A stretch of DNA of 44,470 nt from Streptomyces tateyamensis (GCF_003205575.1 NZ_PYBW01000094.1:1-44470); one strand, 5' to 3'; shown: positions 29,901 through 36,209, numbered from the stretch's first letter. Translations and numbers: made by a program. Notes: generated from the sequence alone by a model not told the origin.

Positions 29901-30995
29901 GACGGGCTGTCCCTGGTCGCCACCGCGAGCACCAAGACCTACCAGGTCGGTGACCCACACGGCACCAACACTCTCTCGCTGGACGCCAGTTCGCTGACAG
30001 AGACGCGCAACCCGGTCGACCCGTTCGGCAATCAGCGGACCACCACCACCGCGACCGGTGGCTGGGCGGGCGATCACGGCTTCGTCGGCGGTACCAAGGA
30101 CACCACCAGCGAACTGACCAACCTGGGGGCCCGCGAGTACCAGCCCAGCACCGGACGCTTCATCAGCCCCGACCCGTTGCTGGCCAACGACGACCCGCAG
30201 CAGTGGAACGGCTACGCCTACGCGAACAACAAGCCCACCAACACCATGGATGCCGACGGCAAGATGATCCATGACGACATCACCGGGCTCGGTTTCGGCA
30301 CCGCGAAGCAGGTCGAGCAGTACTACACCGAGCACCCGGCGGCGATCCCGGAGGCGATCCAGTCGCAGCAGCGGGCGATCGACAAGCAGGCCGCCGACGA
30401 AGCCGAGGCCAACGCGAACTCGGTCAAGCACCACATCTGCGACGGCTGTGGCGATCTGCTGCCGCAGGCTGTGTCCTCCAAGGTGCCGAGCGGGGGCGAC
30501 GATGTGGTCACGTCCTATACGGTGACCGAGAGCCGGGACTCCTGGACCGACTACCAGATCTCGAAGGAGTACCGGATGGCGGAGAACGCGCAGGATCTCT
30601 CGCTCACCATCTCCACCACCGATTCGGACCAGAAGACCCACCAGTTCACCAAGCAGTTCGGTGCCAGCGTCACGGTCAAGGCGAGTGGCAAGGCTGACAT
30701 CCCGTTCGTCGCGGAGGGCAGTGTGGACCTGACCGTCGGCGTGACCGGCAGTTTCGGCTGGACCGACACCGACCAGAGCACCGTCACCCACGGTCAGAGC
30801 TTCACCGAGAAGCTGACGGTGAAGGCCGGCCAGCACTGGGGTTACTCGCCCACCGGCATCGTCACCAAGTACCGGACCACTTACGAGCACGCCGACGGCT
30901 CGACGACCACCAAGGACTGGGGAACCTTCGAGATCACCAGCTGGGATCCCGTCACCTACAGTGACAACTCGCCGCCACCGGCCATCGCTCCGTGA
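23991..30995 (+). CDS. Secreted RHS/YD-repeat protein with pore-former-like C-terminal tip
   Basis: About 2334 residues. A signal peptide ends near residue 39 (TPAFA). A SpvB-like N-terminal region (about 300-360, NYPVSVPPTLGGGVPNVGLSYDSS) is followed by long beta-rich sequence and YD repeats (about 1050-1740, e.g. YDALGRLTAAW, YDLRGRQTTATD). A bulb lectin (about 1783-1900) precedes the RHS core, which ends with ARExxPSTGRFISPDPL and PTNTMDADGK. The last 243 residues form the variable tip. It has a Lys/Ala/Glu-rich helical linker, HHICDGCGD, then alternating beta strands containing IPFVAEGSVDLTVGV and a Ser/Thr-rich hairpin. This pattern resembles aerolysin/ETX-MTX2 pore formers. The start is GTG 23991 with GGGGGA close upstream; TTG 23979 or 23988 are possible. 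A lipoprotein gene overlaps the stop codon. Confidence 0.9.
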   Translation: MVDRTVGRSGAGRRRGLRSVAVVGALGVVTAMLSTPAFALTAGGDHRIWSPGTPLPKTPSVSGKGRQVLAATKPSFPAGQVWSPPGAKGVKGGRATVTVPAASTGGVVPQAGAAAAAAAADAVPAAAVGASVQAGSLPVWLSAVVPAADGGAKAQAQSDAAPVPVAGGSVSVSVADSGAAVAAGAPGGAVALSGDGAKPGSTLRVGLDLSQLSGIGGDFAGRARLVSLPACALTTPKLAECQKSTPVASHYDAAAKRLVADVTVPGGAHPAAMAVQAAAAPMTLGVVSGTSSGAGTYSASSLNPSTNWTGGGSAGSFTYNYPVSVPPTLGGGVPNVGLSYDSSTVDGKTSSTNSQASWIGDGWDLNTGYVERSFQPCARDGMASSVDDCWAGANLTMSLAGHSGELVPVDSSCSNSSGNTEQSACAWHLKNDDGSKIEFLTGASNGTWNGSYLRMTDPSGMVFYFGASHLPGADGKASSLGPDAQSAWTVPVFSPNSGDPCYSSSTGQQSWCQMAWRWNLDAVVDTHGNLTTYKYNAEANWYARGGNPATTGSYTRGGTPAEIDYGQLLSDQIAAGGTYQSAARVVFSAGERCVTSTAACDPSQRTVANAGNWPDVPLDQQCDQTTTNCANASPSFWTSRWLNSIASQVRSNGSYRTVDNYALTHVFVNVQNQTENTQVPWLASVQRTGQDNQNGQSAITLPAVSFGWMLYPNRVPALLTRPDYNRPRLTVVTTETGGTIGVVYQTTGSQRCTSSSLPAQANGDTKDCYNVKWYQPNQTRGTAPIDDWFQRYPVATVTVDPKLALGDKPQVTSYTYGLPAYHHNDSSVADPQSRTWDQFRGYASVTTVAGSPNDTSAQTQTKTSYYQGMGATVAGDRSGAVSDDDWLSGTTLETDTYNGVNGPLASYLVHTAAGPVTTADHPRSGLPDLVARFTSTTSTTVTKTLKADGSWQSAGTVVTTDSDLAHANRMLTSLSTADNTPDVCTRASYATSTNAQMVTLGAQSLVVSGPGACTATPTAANTVSGSRNLFDGQGYGNAGAVGDTTSRQALDHYDASGNPVYVTTAVTTYDKYGRAVTSTDPNATDSAHPNGATTTTAYASANAGELPNSTTVTTPAPAGAADAAGGRTTTTALDIARALPLTVTDANNNTVTKSYDALGRLTAAWPAGRSTSQHASQTFSYAVNGTSGSSSVTTNTLHYDDNGYSTSVAVMDGLGRTVQTQATPAFAGYNGRLVTDTFYDAAGHVSRTNATYYESTSAPSTTWFDADTTHVPSSTLKTFDGLGREITSEFRAYDVHQSSSTTSYPGADRTDVTPPSGGTPTSTVKDARGRSVQLWQYRTATATGNAGDADVTKYTFNPTDKPATRVDAAGNTWSYGYDLRGRQTTATDPDAGTATSVYDAAGRLASSTDARGQVLTFGYDLLGRKTAEYAGTAADPTKQLTGYTYDTVAGGKGQPASSTRYVGGTSGSAYTKAVGSYDAAYHATSVTQTLPGADVNQTTPYSYSEQSAYYPITGSVQWTNRGGLGDLPSEMLQYSYDSRGLMTSYGQQFGSQWMYDQATGYDAYGRAIRTTTNPWGTQIVLTDTFDEPTGRQVSQFVDKQTSQTGAVQQTKYAYNQAGQVTAVTSIPDNTPGSTDRQCFSYDYLGRLTTAWSDTGAVTMAPQPSVGAIGNCANSTPTSGAVAPAKTTVGGPAAYWQSYSYDLTGNRTQLVQHDAGGNTANDLTTTQTFPAAGTVNNGNGNGGPHALTATQNSGTGGWSAAGSDQYDAAGNTTKIVDPAGTRSLNGGWVLPSGQSITSNSSRLSMQADGNLVLVSLRTGAVTWSSHTYGHNGAYATMQTDGNFVVYDTNRNPLWAAGTYPNSGAYLALQDDGNLVVYKSASAPNQNPIWSTQTWNGIDAGNTSVLTWDAEGKLASTTRGGVTTTYVYDADGNLLERSNPTQNTIAIGATGDELTYNKTSKAVTGTRYYAMPDGLSLVATASTKTYQVGDPHGTNTLSLDASSLTETRNPVDPFGNQRTTTTATGGWAGDHGFVGGTKDTTSELTNLGAREYQPSTGRFISPDPLLANDDPQQWNGYAYANNKPTNTMDADGKMIHDDITGLGFGTAKQVEQYYTEHPAAIPEAIQSQQRAIDKQAADEAEANANSVKHHICDGCGDLLPQAVSSKVPSGGDDVVTSYTVTESRDSWTDYQISKEYRMAENAQDLSLTISTTDSDQKTHQFTKQFGASVTVKASGKADIPFVAEGSVDLTVGVTGSFGWTDTDQSTVTHGQSFTEKLTVKAGQHWGYSPTGIVTKYRTTYEHADGSTTTKDWGTFEITSWDPVTYSDNSPPPAIAP
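29501..29690 (+). other. Part of the bulb-lectin module inside the RHS gene
   Basis: The full module spans about 29338-29680 and has three beta-prism repeats with the mannose-binding pattern QxDxNxVxY: QADGNLVLV, QTDGNFVVY and QDDGNLVVY. The second and third keep all four contact residues. The module sits between the YD repeats and the RHS core, an unusual place, and resembles the lectin of the divergent secreted protein. Confidence 0.7.
30264..30995 (+). other. Variable C-terminal tip, aerolysin/ETX-MTX2-like
   Basis: This part encodes the 243 residues after the core boundary motif PTNTMDADGK. The first 75 are helical and charged and contain HHICDGCG, a possible metal knuckle or linker. Residues about 80-235 of the tip alternate polar and hydrophobic positions. 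AGIPF/IPF-VAEG followed by a Ser/Thr-rich segment (SFGWTDTDQSTVTHGQSF) and LTVKAGQHW resembles the membrane-insertion hairpin and flanking strands of ETX/MTX2-type toxins. Basis: motif resemblance by eye only. Confidence 0.6.
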
Positions 30996-31684
30996 CGCGG
31001 CGCGACATGTCACTCCGGCGGGCAGCCGCAGTGCTGCTGCCCGCCGGGCTGCTCGCCGCACTGGCGGCCTGCTCGCCCGGGGCGACCGGCTCTGCCGGGC
31101 ACGCAGCCGGAACCGCGACCCCGATCAGCTCCCCGTCAGCCGTGAACTCCGCGACTCCGTCGGCCTCCCCGGTGGCCGGTATCCCCGCGGCCCAGCGGCA
31201 GGCGGCCATGGACTGGGCCGCGCACGCGGGCGAGAGCCCGCGGGCGGACCAGGCGGTCGTCGTGCAGTCGGCGCCCGGGAACACGGCACGCCTGCTCTGG
31301 CAGGCGGAGCAGACCGGAGACGTCTGCTGGGCCGAACCGTCCGGGGGCTCGGTGGCCAGCGGGTGCCTGAAGGCGGCGGACCTCGGCGCGGGCACCGCGC
31401 CAGGGCTGCACGTCTTCGGGGACGCCCTGCCGACCGCCGACGGTCAGCTGCTGGAGGTGCTCTTCCGGGCTGACGGGGAGACCGTGGCCCGGCTCTCCTG
31501 CGGCCCGGCCACGGTCGTGCCGCAGCAGGTCGCCGAATTCGAGGTGAACGGGGTGCGCCGCACCTTCTACCTCGCTGCGATCGACCGTCACACCGGGGGC
31601 AGTTACACGGCCCGGGTGCAGCGTGCCGGCGCGGCGGCGGCCGACAGCCTGCTGCTCTACGCCGAAGCGCACGGGTCCTGCTGA
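30992..31684 (+). CDS. Lipoprotein, candidate immunity or accessory protein of the RHS toxin
   Basis: A 230-residue lipoprotein. The basic start, hydrophobic stretch and lipobox LAAC (Cys27) are textbook; a Ser/Thr/Pro/Ala-rich spacer (about 28-70) follows and then a compact domain with Cys residues at about 110, 126, 170 and 230 that could form two disulphides. I do not recognise the domain. The GTG start overlaps the RHS stop (GTGA, 4 nt), so translation is coupled; an ATG 15 bases further in is an alternative start. A terminator follows 42 bases after the stop. The tight coupling to a polymorphic-toxin-like gene and the anchoring at the outer face of the membrane suggest protection against a pore former; this is inferred. 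Confidence 0.8.
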   Translation: MTRRDMSLRRAAAVLLPAGLLAALAACSPGATGSAGHAAGTATPISSPSAVNSATPSASPVAGIPAAQRQAAMDWAAHAGESPRADQAVVVQSAPGNTARLLWQAEQTGDVCWAEPSGGSVASGCLKAADLGAGTAPGLHVFGDALPTADGQLLEVLFRADGETVARLSCGPATVVPQQVAEFEVNGVRRTFYLAAIDRHTGGSYTARVQRAGAAAADSLLLYAEAHGSC

Positions 31685-31725
31685 CGCAGTCCCGCGTCGA
31701 TCGACTCCCACCCAGGGGCATCAAC

Positions 31726-31752
31726 GGGGCCGCCACTTCCTGTGGCGGCCCC
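31726..31752 (+). terminator. Terminator of the RHS-lipoprotein operon
   Basis: A perfect 11-bp stem (GGGGCCGCCAC and its complement) closes on TTCCT and is followed by GTCTTC, 42 bases past the lipoprotein stop. It delimits the two-gene operon. Confidence 0.88.
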
Positions 31753-31793
31753 GTCTTCGGATCGACCGCCCCTGCAGCGACTCGTTCGCAAAG

Positions 31794-31988
31794 ATGGTCG
31801 GCGAGCTCAGCAAGAAGATCGATGACGTTCAGGGAGGGTGGGCCCGCGGGCTGCTGCCGGACGGCTGCCACTGGCAGAACGTCGACAGGAGCATGTCGGC
31901 GGTCTTCGCCAAGTACTTCATCCACGACGAGACTTCGTTCTCAAAGGCATCGATGAAGTACTGGGAGGGCCAGGACACCAAGAAGTGA
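31794..31988 (+). CDS. Small hypothetical ORF, possible gene remnant
   Basis: A 64-residue frame starting MVGELSKKIDDVQGGWARGLLPDGCHWQNVDRS and ending SKASMKYWEGQDTKK. Its residue mix (Trp, His, Phe, Lys, Asp; few Arg/Pro runs) is much more protein-like than chance frames at this GC content, and codon use is natural. There is no clear Shine-Dalgarno sequence before the ATG, and the protein-like reading continues a few codons upstream (CSDSFAK), suggesting the 3' end of a longer, lost gene. It lies just after the RHS operon terminator, where displaced toxin or immunity fragments are often found. Function unknown. Confidence 0.4.
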   Translation: MVGELSKKIDDVQGGWARGLLPDGCHWQNVDRSMSAVFAKYFIHDETSFSKASMKYWEGQDTKK

Positions 31989-31991
31989 CGA

Positions 31992-32129
31992 CTACTTGAT
32001 GAACCACATCGGGTCGGCGTCCTCTGCCGCAGTGGGCGGCAGCGTGGTGCCAATCTTCTGGTAGAGCTCGCCCGGAATCTGGATGGTGTCCACGCCCGGT
32101 TCTCCACCAGATCCGAGGAGTGCACACAC
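31992..32129 (-). pseudogene. Probable gene fragment (C-terminal 45 residues)
   Basis: The minus strand encodes VCALLGSGGEPGVDTIQ, then IPGELYQKIGTTLPPTAAED and ADPMWFIK before a TAG stop. The balanced composition looks like the conserved end of a real protein. An in-frame TGA stands one codon before the only possible GTG start, there is no Shine-Dalgarno sequence, and the segment ends exactly at the start of the next plus-strand gene. I read it as a remnant whose 5' part has been lost. Parent family not recognised. Confidence 0.35.
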
Positions 32130-32456
32130 ATGTCAGGAGAGTCCGAATTCACCCAGGCCCTGGCCTCCAACCGGCGGATTCCATTCCTGGTCAGCCTCGT
32201 CCACGAGCTGACCATGGCGGAGCGTGGCAGCTACCGGGACCGCACCGAGGAGGCGGAATCAGCGCTTCGTACCGTCGGCTTTCTCAATGAGCTGCGCATG
32301 GTGATCCTGAACCAGTTGCGTGCCGACACCTTCGGCGCCGACACCGGGTATCCGGATGCCGCACTGGCCGAGGTGCTCCTGGAGCGCGTCGAGCGGGCTG
32401 GGATGACCGAGTTCTGGGACCGCACCACGGCCAGGGCAGTGAACAGCCTCGGTTAG
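32130..32456 (+). CDS. Hypothetical protein next to the RHS locus
   Basis: A 108-residue soluble, mostly helical, acidic protein (MSGESEFTQALASNRRIPFLVSL...). The ATG has GAGGAG 9 nt upstream, a good ribosome-binding site. There is no signal peptide or membrane helix and no motif I recognise. Codon use is slightly less GC-biased than in the surrounding housekeeping genes. It is followed by a strong hairpin. Its place after the RHS operon and between gene fragments makes an orphan immunity-type protein possible, but nothing in the sequence proves it. Confidence 0.6.
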   Translation: MSGESEFTQALASNRRIPFLVSLVHELTMAERGSYRDRTEEAESALRTVGFLNELRMVILNQLRADTFGADTGYPDAALAEVLLERVERAGMTEFWDRTTARAVNSLG

Positions 32457-32474
32457 CCCTCGACCGGTACGAAC

Positions 32475-32517
32475 ACCTCGGGCTCGGGTTCCCCACGGCG
32501 GGGCCCGAGCCCGAGGT
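32475..32517 (+). terminator. Terminator after the 108-residue gene
   Basis: A 14-bp perfect stem (ACCTCGGGCTCGGG and complement) with a 15-nt loop lies 18 bases past the stop. It also marks the end of the RHS-associated segment. Confidence 0.8.
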
Positions 32518-32606
32518 CCTCCGTCCTCAGTCCTAAGCCCCCCGCCTCACGCCCGCCCCGCCCAGGGCCCCACGCCGGACCGGTCGCCCGGCGGTACGGT
32601 GGCCCC

Positions 32607-33767
32607 ATGACCAGCGGTTCCACCCCACCACCGGCGCTCGACGCCGCCGCCCTCGACGGGCTCGAAGCCGTCAGTGCCGCCGTGCTCGCGATGAGCGGGC
32701 ACCTGGAGGTGCGCGAGGTGCTGCGGCGGATCACCGCGTCGGCGCGCAGCCTGCTCGGGGCCGAGTACGCCGCGCTCGGGGTGCCGGACGACCACGGCGG
32801 GTTCGCGCAGTTCGTGGTGGACGGGGTGACCGACGAGCAGTGGCGGGCGATCGGGCCGCTGCCGCGTCAGCACGGGGTGCTGGCCACGATGTTGCACGAG
32901 TACACCCCCACCCGGCTCGCCGATGTCCGCCAGGCGCCGGCCTTCGGGGGCTGGCCGGAGGCTCACCCGGAGCTCAAGGACTTCCTCGGGATGCCGATCC
33001 TGGACGGCGAGGAGATCCTCGGGGCGGTCTTCCTGGCCAACAAACCGGGCGGCTTCACCGACCACGACGAGCGACTGCTGCGGATGCTGGCCGCCCACGC
33101 CTCGCTCGCGCTGGCCAACGCCAACCTCTACGAGCGCAGCCGCGAACTGACCCTGGCCGGCGAGCGGGCCCGGATCGCGCATGACCTGCACGACGCGGTC
33201 TCGCAGAAGCTGTTCAGCCTGCGGCTGACCGCCAAGGCCGCCGCCACGCTGGTCGACCGCGACCCGGCCCGGGCCCGCCAGGAGCTGCACGAGGTGGCCA
33301 GGCTGGCCGCCGAGGCCGCCGACGAGCTGCGCGCCGTGGTGATCGAGCTGCGCCCCGCCGCGCTCGACGAGGACGGCCTGGTCGCCACCCTCGCCTCCCA
33401 GGTCCAGGTGCTGGACCGGGCGCACACCGCCACCGTGGTCTTCGACGAGGACGGCGGGGTGCGCACCCTGCCGCCGGCCCAGGAGGCGGCGGTGCTGCGG
33501 ATCGCCCAGGAGGCGCTGCACAACGCGCTGCGGCACGCCCGGCCCCGCCGGGTCGAGGTCACCCTGCGCGGCACCCGCAACCGCGGCGCGCTGCTGCGCG
33601 TCACCGACGACGGGTGCGGCTTCGACCCCGAGTCGGTGCGCCGGGCCGGCCGCCACCTGGGTCTGGTCTCGATGCGCGACCGCGCCCAGACCGTGGGCGG
33701 CCACCTCACCCTGACCTCGGCCCCCGGCAGAGGGACCGTCATCGAACTGGAGGTCCCCGGTGCCTGA
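32607..33767 (+). CDS. Soluble GAF sensor histidine kinase
   Basis: A 386-residue kinase. An N-terminal GAF domain (about 20-175) replaces membrane segments, so sensing is cytoplasmic. The HisKA_3 dimerisation motif ARIAHDLHDAVSQKLFSL carries the phospho-acceptor His192. The ATPase domain has EALHNALRHARP (N box), DDGCGFDP (G1) and GLVSMRDRAQTVGG (G2). The domain order is that of NarL-type partner kinases such as the DevS family, with only one GAF. The start codon has TACGGT 6 nt upstream and no SD, so the message may be leaderless. The response regulator gene overlaps its end by 8 nt. Confidence 0.93.
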   Translation: MTSGSTPPPALDAAALDGLEAVSAAVLAMSGHLEVREVLRRITASARSLLGAEYAALGVPDDHGGFAQFVVDGVTDEQWRAIGPLPRQHGVLATMLHEYTPTRLADVRQAPAFGGWPEAHPELKDFLGMPILDGEEILGAVFLANKPGGFTDHDERLLRMLAAHASLALANANLYERSRELTLAGERARIAHDLHDAVSQKLFSLRLTAKAAATLVDRDPARARQELHEVARLAAEAADELRAVVIELRPAALDEDGLVATLASQVQVLDRAHTATVVFDEDGGVRTLPPAQEAAVLRIAQEALHNALRHARPRRVEVTLRGTRNRGALLRVTDDGCGFDPESVRRAGRHLGLVSMRDRAQTVGGHLTLTSAPGRGTVIELEVPGA

Positions 33768-34410
33768 CGGGACGACAGCACCCATCCGCGTCCTGCTGGT
33801 CGACGACCATCAGGTGGTCCGCCGTGGCCTGCGCACCTTCCTGGAGGTGCAGGACGACATCGAGGTGGTCGGCGAGGCCGCCGACGGCGCCGAGGGCGTG
33901 GCCAAGGCCCAGGAGCTGCACCCGCACGTGGTGCTGATGGACCTCAAGATGCCGGGCGTGGACGGCATCGAGGCGCTGCGCCGGCTCAAGGAGGAGGGCA
34001 ACCCGGCCCGGGTGCTGATCGTCACCAGCTTCACCGAGCACCGCACCGTGGTGCCGGCGCTGCGCGCGGGCGCGGCCGGCTACGTCTACAAGGACGTGGA
34101 CCCGGAGGCGCTGGCCGGGGCGATCCGCTCGGTGCACGCCGGGCACGTGCTGCTCCAGCCCGAGCTGGCCGGGGCGCTGCTGGCCGACGACTCGCCACGG
34201 GCCGCGCAGGGCCGCGGCGGCACCCTGACGGAGCGCGAGCGCGAGGTGCTAGGCCACATCGCCGACGGGCAGTCCAACCGGGAGATCGCCCGTGCGCTCA
34301 ACCTCTCCGAGAAGACGGTGAAGACGCACGTCTCCAACATCCTGATGAAGCTGGACCTGGCCGACCGCACCCAGGCCGCCCTGTGGGCGGTCCGCCACGG
34401 CGCCGGCTGA
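33760..34410 (+). CDS. NarL/LuxR-type response regulator
   Basis: A 216-residue regulator. The receiver domain (about 9-125) has DD at 17-18, phospho-acceptor Asp61 in VVLMDLKMPG, Thr/Ser in VTSF and Lys in YVYKD. The C-terminal LuxR helix-turn-helix (LTEREREVLGHIADGQSNREIARALNLSEKTVKTHVSNILMKLDL) binds DNA. GTG start within the kinase gene, 8-nt overlap, so the two are translationally coupled. Targets are unknown; such pairs often control neighbouring or stress genes. Confidence 0.94.
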   Translation: MPDGTTAPIRVLLVDDHQVVRRGLRTFLEVQDDIEVVGEAADGAEGVAKAQELHPHVVLMDLKMPGVDGIEALRRLKEEGNPARVLIVTSFTEHRTVVPALRAGAAGYVYKDVDPEALAGAIRSVHAGHVLLQPELAGALLADDSPRAAQGRGGTLTEREREVLGHIADGQSNREIARALNLSEKTVKTHVSNILMKLDLADRTQAALWAVRHGAG

Positions 34411-34438
34411 AGCCCGGCCACCCCCGGCTGAACCCCCG

Positions 34439-35248
34439 TCAGACCCGCTCGTCCACCAGCGCGTTGTAGGCGGCCACCTGGGCCCGCCGGGCGGTGCGCC
34501 GCAGCGGCGCCAGCGCCGCGTCGCGGGCGGCCATCTCGCCCGCGCTGACCGCCGCGCCGTGCCCGTCGGCCGCGATCGCCAGCAGCGCCGAGACCTGCCG
34601 GGCCGACTCCAGCACCCGCACCGCGCGCGGCGGGTAGCCCGGGGCCAGCAGCTGACTGTGCGCCCGCCGGCGGTACTGCTCCAGGGCGCGCAGCGCCTGC
34701 GGCCCGGCCCCGGCCACGTCCAGCCGGGAGAGCAGCGCGGTGGCCTCGCGCAGCCCCTCGGCCAGTTCCCGCTCGGCCTCGTGCAGCAAGGGCACGTCGG
34801 CCGGCGGCGCCTCGCGCACCTCGGTGCAGCGCCACAGCACGGTGGCCGACTGGTCCCCGGGCGGCCCGTAGACCGTCACCTCGGGCACGAAGCCGAGCGG
34901 CAGCCCGACCGCCAGCACCGCCTCGCCGGCCGCGAGCGCCGCCGTGTTGAAGCCGGCCGGCCCGGTCAGCCCCAGCGGGTGCCCCTCGGTGGGCAGCGCC
35001 AGCCGCAGCCCCTGCACCCCCAGCACCCGCAGCCGGCCCAGCGCCCAGCTCCAGCCGTGCTGGTCGCCCGCCGCGTCGCCCGGCAGTCCGGCCACCCGGT
35101 GCCGCTCGTCCGCGCCGACGATCTCGTCCGCCGCCTGGTCCGGCGGGGCGAAACCGGCCAGCAGGGAGTTCCCCCAGGCGGTCAGACGGGCCGAACGGGG
35201 TTCGGCGAACGGATCGGCAGCGGGCATCTCGGCAGGAGTCGGCGGCAT
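34439..35248 (-). CDS. Conserved hypothetical protein, Ala-rich
   Basis: A 269-residue, soluble, Ala/Leu/Gly/Arg-rich protein with no signal peptide. The first half (WSWALGRLRVLGVQGLRLALPTEGHPLGLTGPAGFNTAALAAGEAVLAVG) looks beta-rich; the second is helical with conserved-looking ALEQYRRRAHSQLLAPGYPPRAVRVLESARQV. I recognise it as a type found in Streptomyces next to the ABC ATPase gene but know of no function. The start has TAGGCT 6 nt upstream and no SD, suggesting a leaderless transcript. It diverges from the ATPase gene. Confidence 0.75.
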   Translation of the reverse strand: MPPTPAEMPAADPFAEPRSARLTAWGNSLLAGFAPPDQAADEIVGADERHRVAGLPGDAAGDQHGWSWALGRLRVLGVQGLRLALPTEGHPLGLTGPAGFNTAALAAGEAVLAVGLPLGFVPEVTVYGPPGDQSATVLWRCTEVREAPPADVPLLHEAERELAEGLREATALLSRLDVAGAGPQALRALEQYRRRAHSQLLAPGYPPRAVRVLESARQVSALLAIAADGHGAAVSAGEMAARDAALAPLRRTARRAQVAAYNALVDERV

Positions 35249-35417
35249 CCAGCCAGCCTACGGACAAGGCGGCCACCCGCGTGGCGTAGGTTTGCCCTGA
35301 CGCTGTGCGTGCCAGCCGCTCCCCGACCGCCCACAAGGCACACCCGGTAGGCTGCCCGCCCGCACCGACGGCCGAGAACTGCACGAGTAGCTGCATTGGA
35401 TTGGGAGAAGCGTAGGC

Positions 35418-36209
35418 ATGAGCGACGTGCTGGAGCTGGTTGACGTTTCCGTTGTCCGCGATGGGCGCGCGCTGATCAACCAGGTCTCCTGGTCGGTGGC
35501 CGAGGGCGAGCGCTGGGTCATCCTCGGACCGAACGGCGCCGGCAAGACCACCCTGCTCCAGGTGGCGGCGACCTACCTGCACCCGACCGCCGGGCAGGTG
35601 GCGGTGCTGGGCGAGAAGCTCGGCGAGGTGGACGTCTTCGAGCTGCGCCAGCGGATCGGCCTGGCCGGCGTCTCGCTGCTGGACCGGATCCCGCGCGAGC
35701 AGACCGTGCTGCAGACCGTGCTGACCGCCGCCTACGGGATGACCGCCACCTGGCACGAGACCTACGAGACCACCGACACCGCGCGCGCCCTGCTGCTGCT
35801 GGACCGGCTCGGCATGGGCGGCTACGAGGAGCGGGCCTTCGGCACGCTGTCCGAGGGCGAGCGCAAGCGCACCCTGATCGCCCGCGCCCTGATGACCGAC
35901 CCCGAGCTGCTGCTGCTCGACGAGCCGGCCGCCGGCCTGGACCTGGGCGGCCGCGAGGACCTGGTCCGCCGGCTCGGCGCGCTGGCCCAGGACCAGTACG
36001 CGCCGGCCATGGCGATGGTCACCCACCACGTCGAGGAGATCGCCCCCGGCTTCACCCACGTGCTGATGATCCGTCAGGGCAAGGTGCTCACCGCCGGACC
36101 GATCGACACCGAACTGACCGCGCGCAACCTCTCGCTCTGCTTTGGCCTGCCGCTGACCCTGGAGCGGCACGGCGACCGCTGGTCGGCGCAGGGTCTGCCG
36201 TTCGGCTGA
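35418..36209 (+). CDS. ABC transporter ATP-binding protein (stand-alone)
   Basis: A 263-residue ATPase. Walker A GPNGAGKTT at 37-45, signature LSEGE at 144-148, Walker B LLLLDEP at 164-170, then the H-loop histidine in MVTHHVEEIAPG. The sequence is closest in style to the YnjD/PhnC-like or ModF-type ATPases. No permease or binding protein gene adjoins it, so either the permease is elsewhere or the ATPase has a non-transport role. ATG with GGGAGAAG upstream. Confidence 0.9.
   Translation: MSDVLELVDVSVVRDGRALINQVSWSVAEGERWVILGPNGAGKTTLLQVAATYLHPTAGQVAVLGEKLGEVDVFELRQRIGLAGVSLLDRIPREQTVLQTVLTAAYGMTATWHETYETTDTARALLLLDRLGMGGYEERAFGTLSEGERKRTLIARALMTDPELLLLDEPAAGLDLGGREDLVRRLGALAQDQYAPAMAMVTHHVEEIAPGFTHVLMIRQGKVLTAGPIDTELTARNLSLCFGLPLTLERHGDRWSAQGLPFG

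Noticed and set aside
25893..31061. A 1722-codon open frame antisense to the RHS gene
   Set aside because: Same composition artefact. The plus strand has clear signal, YD repeats, lectin and core motifs, and the antisense translation has none.
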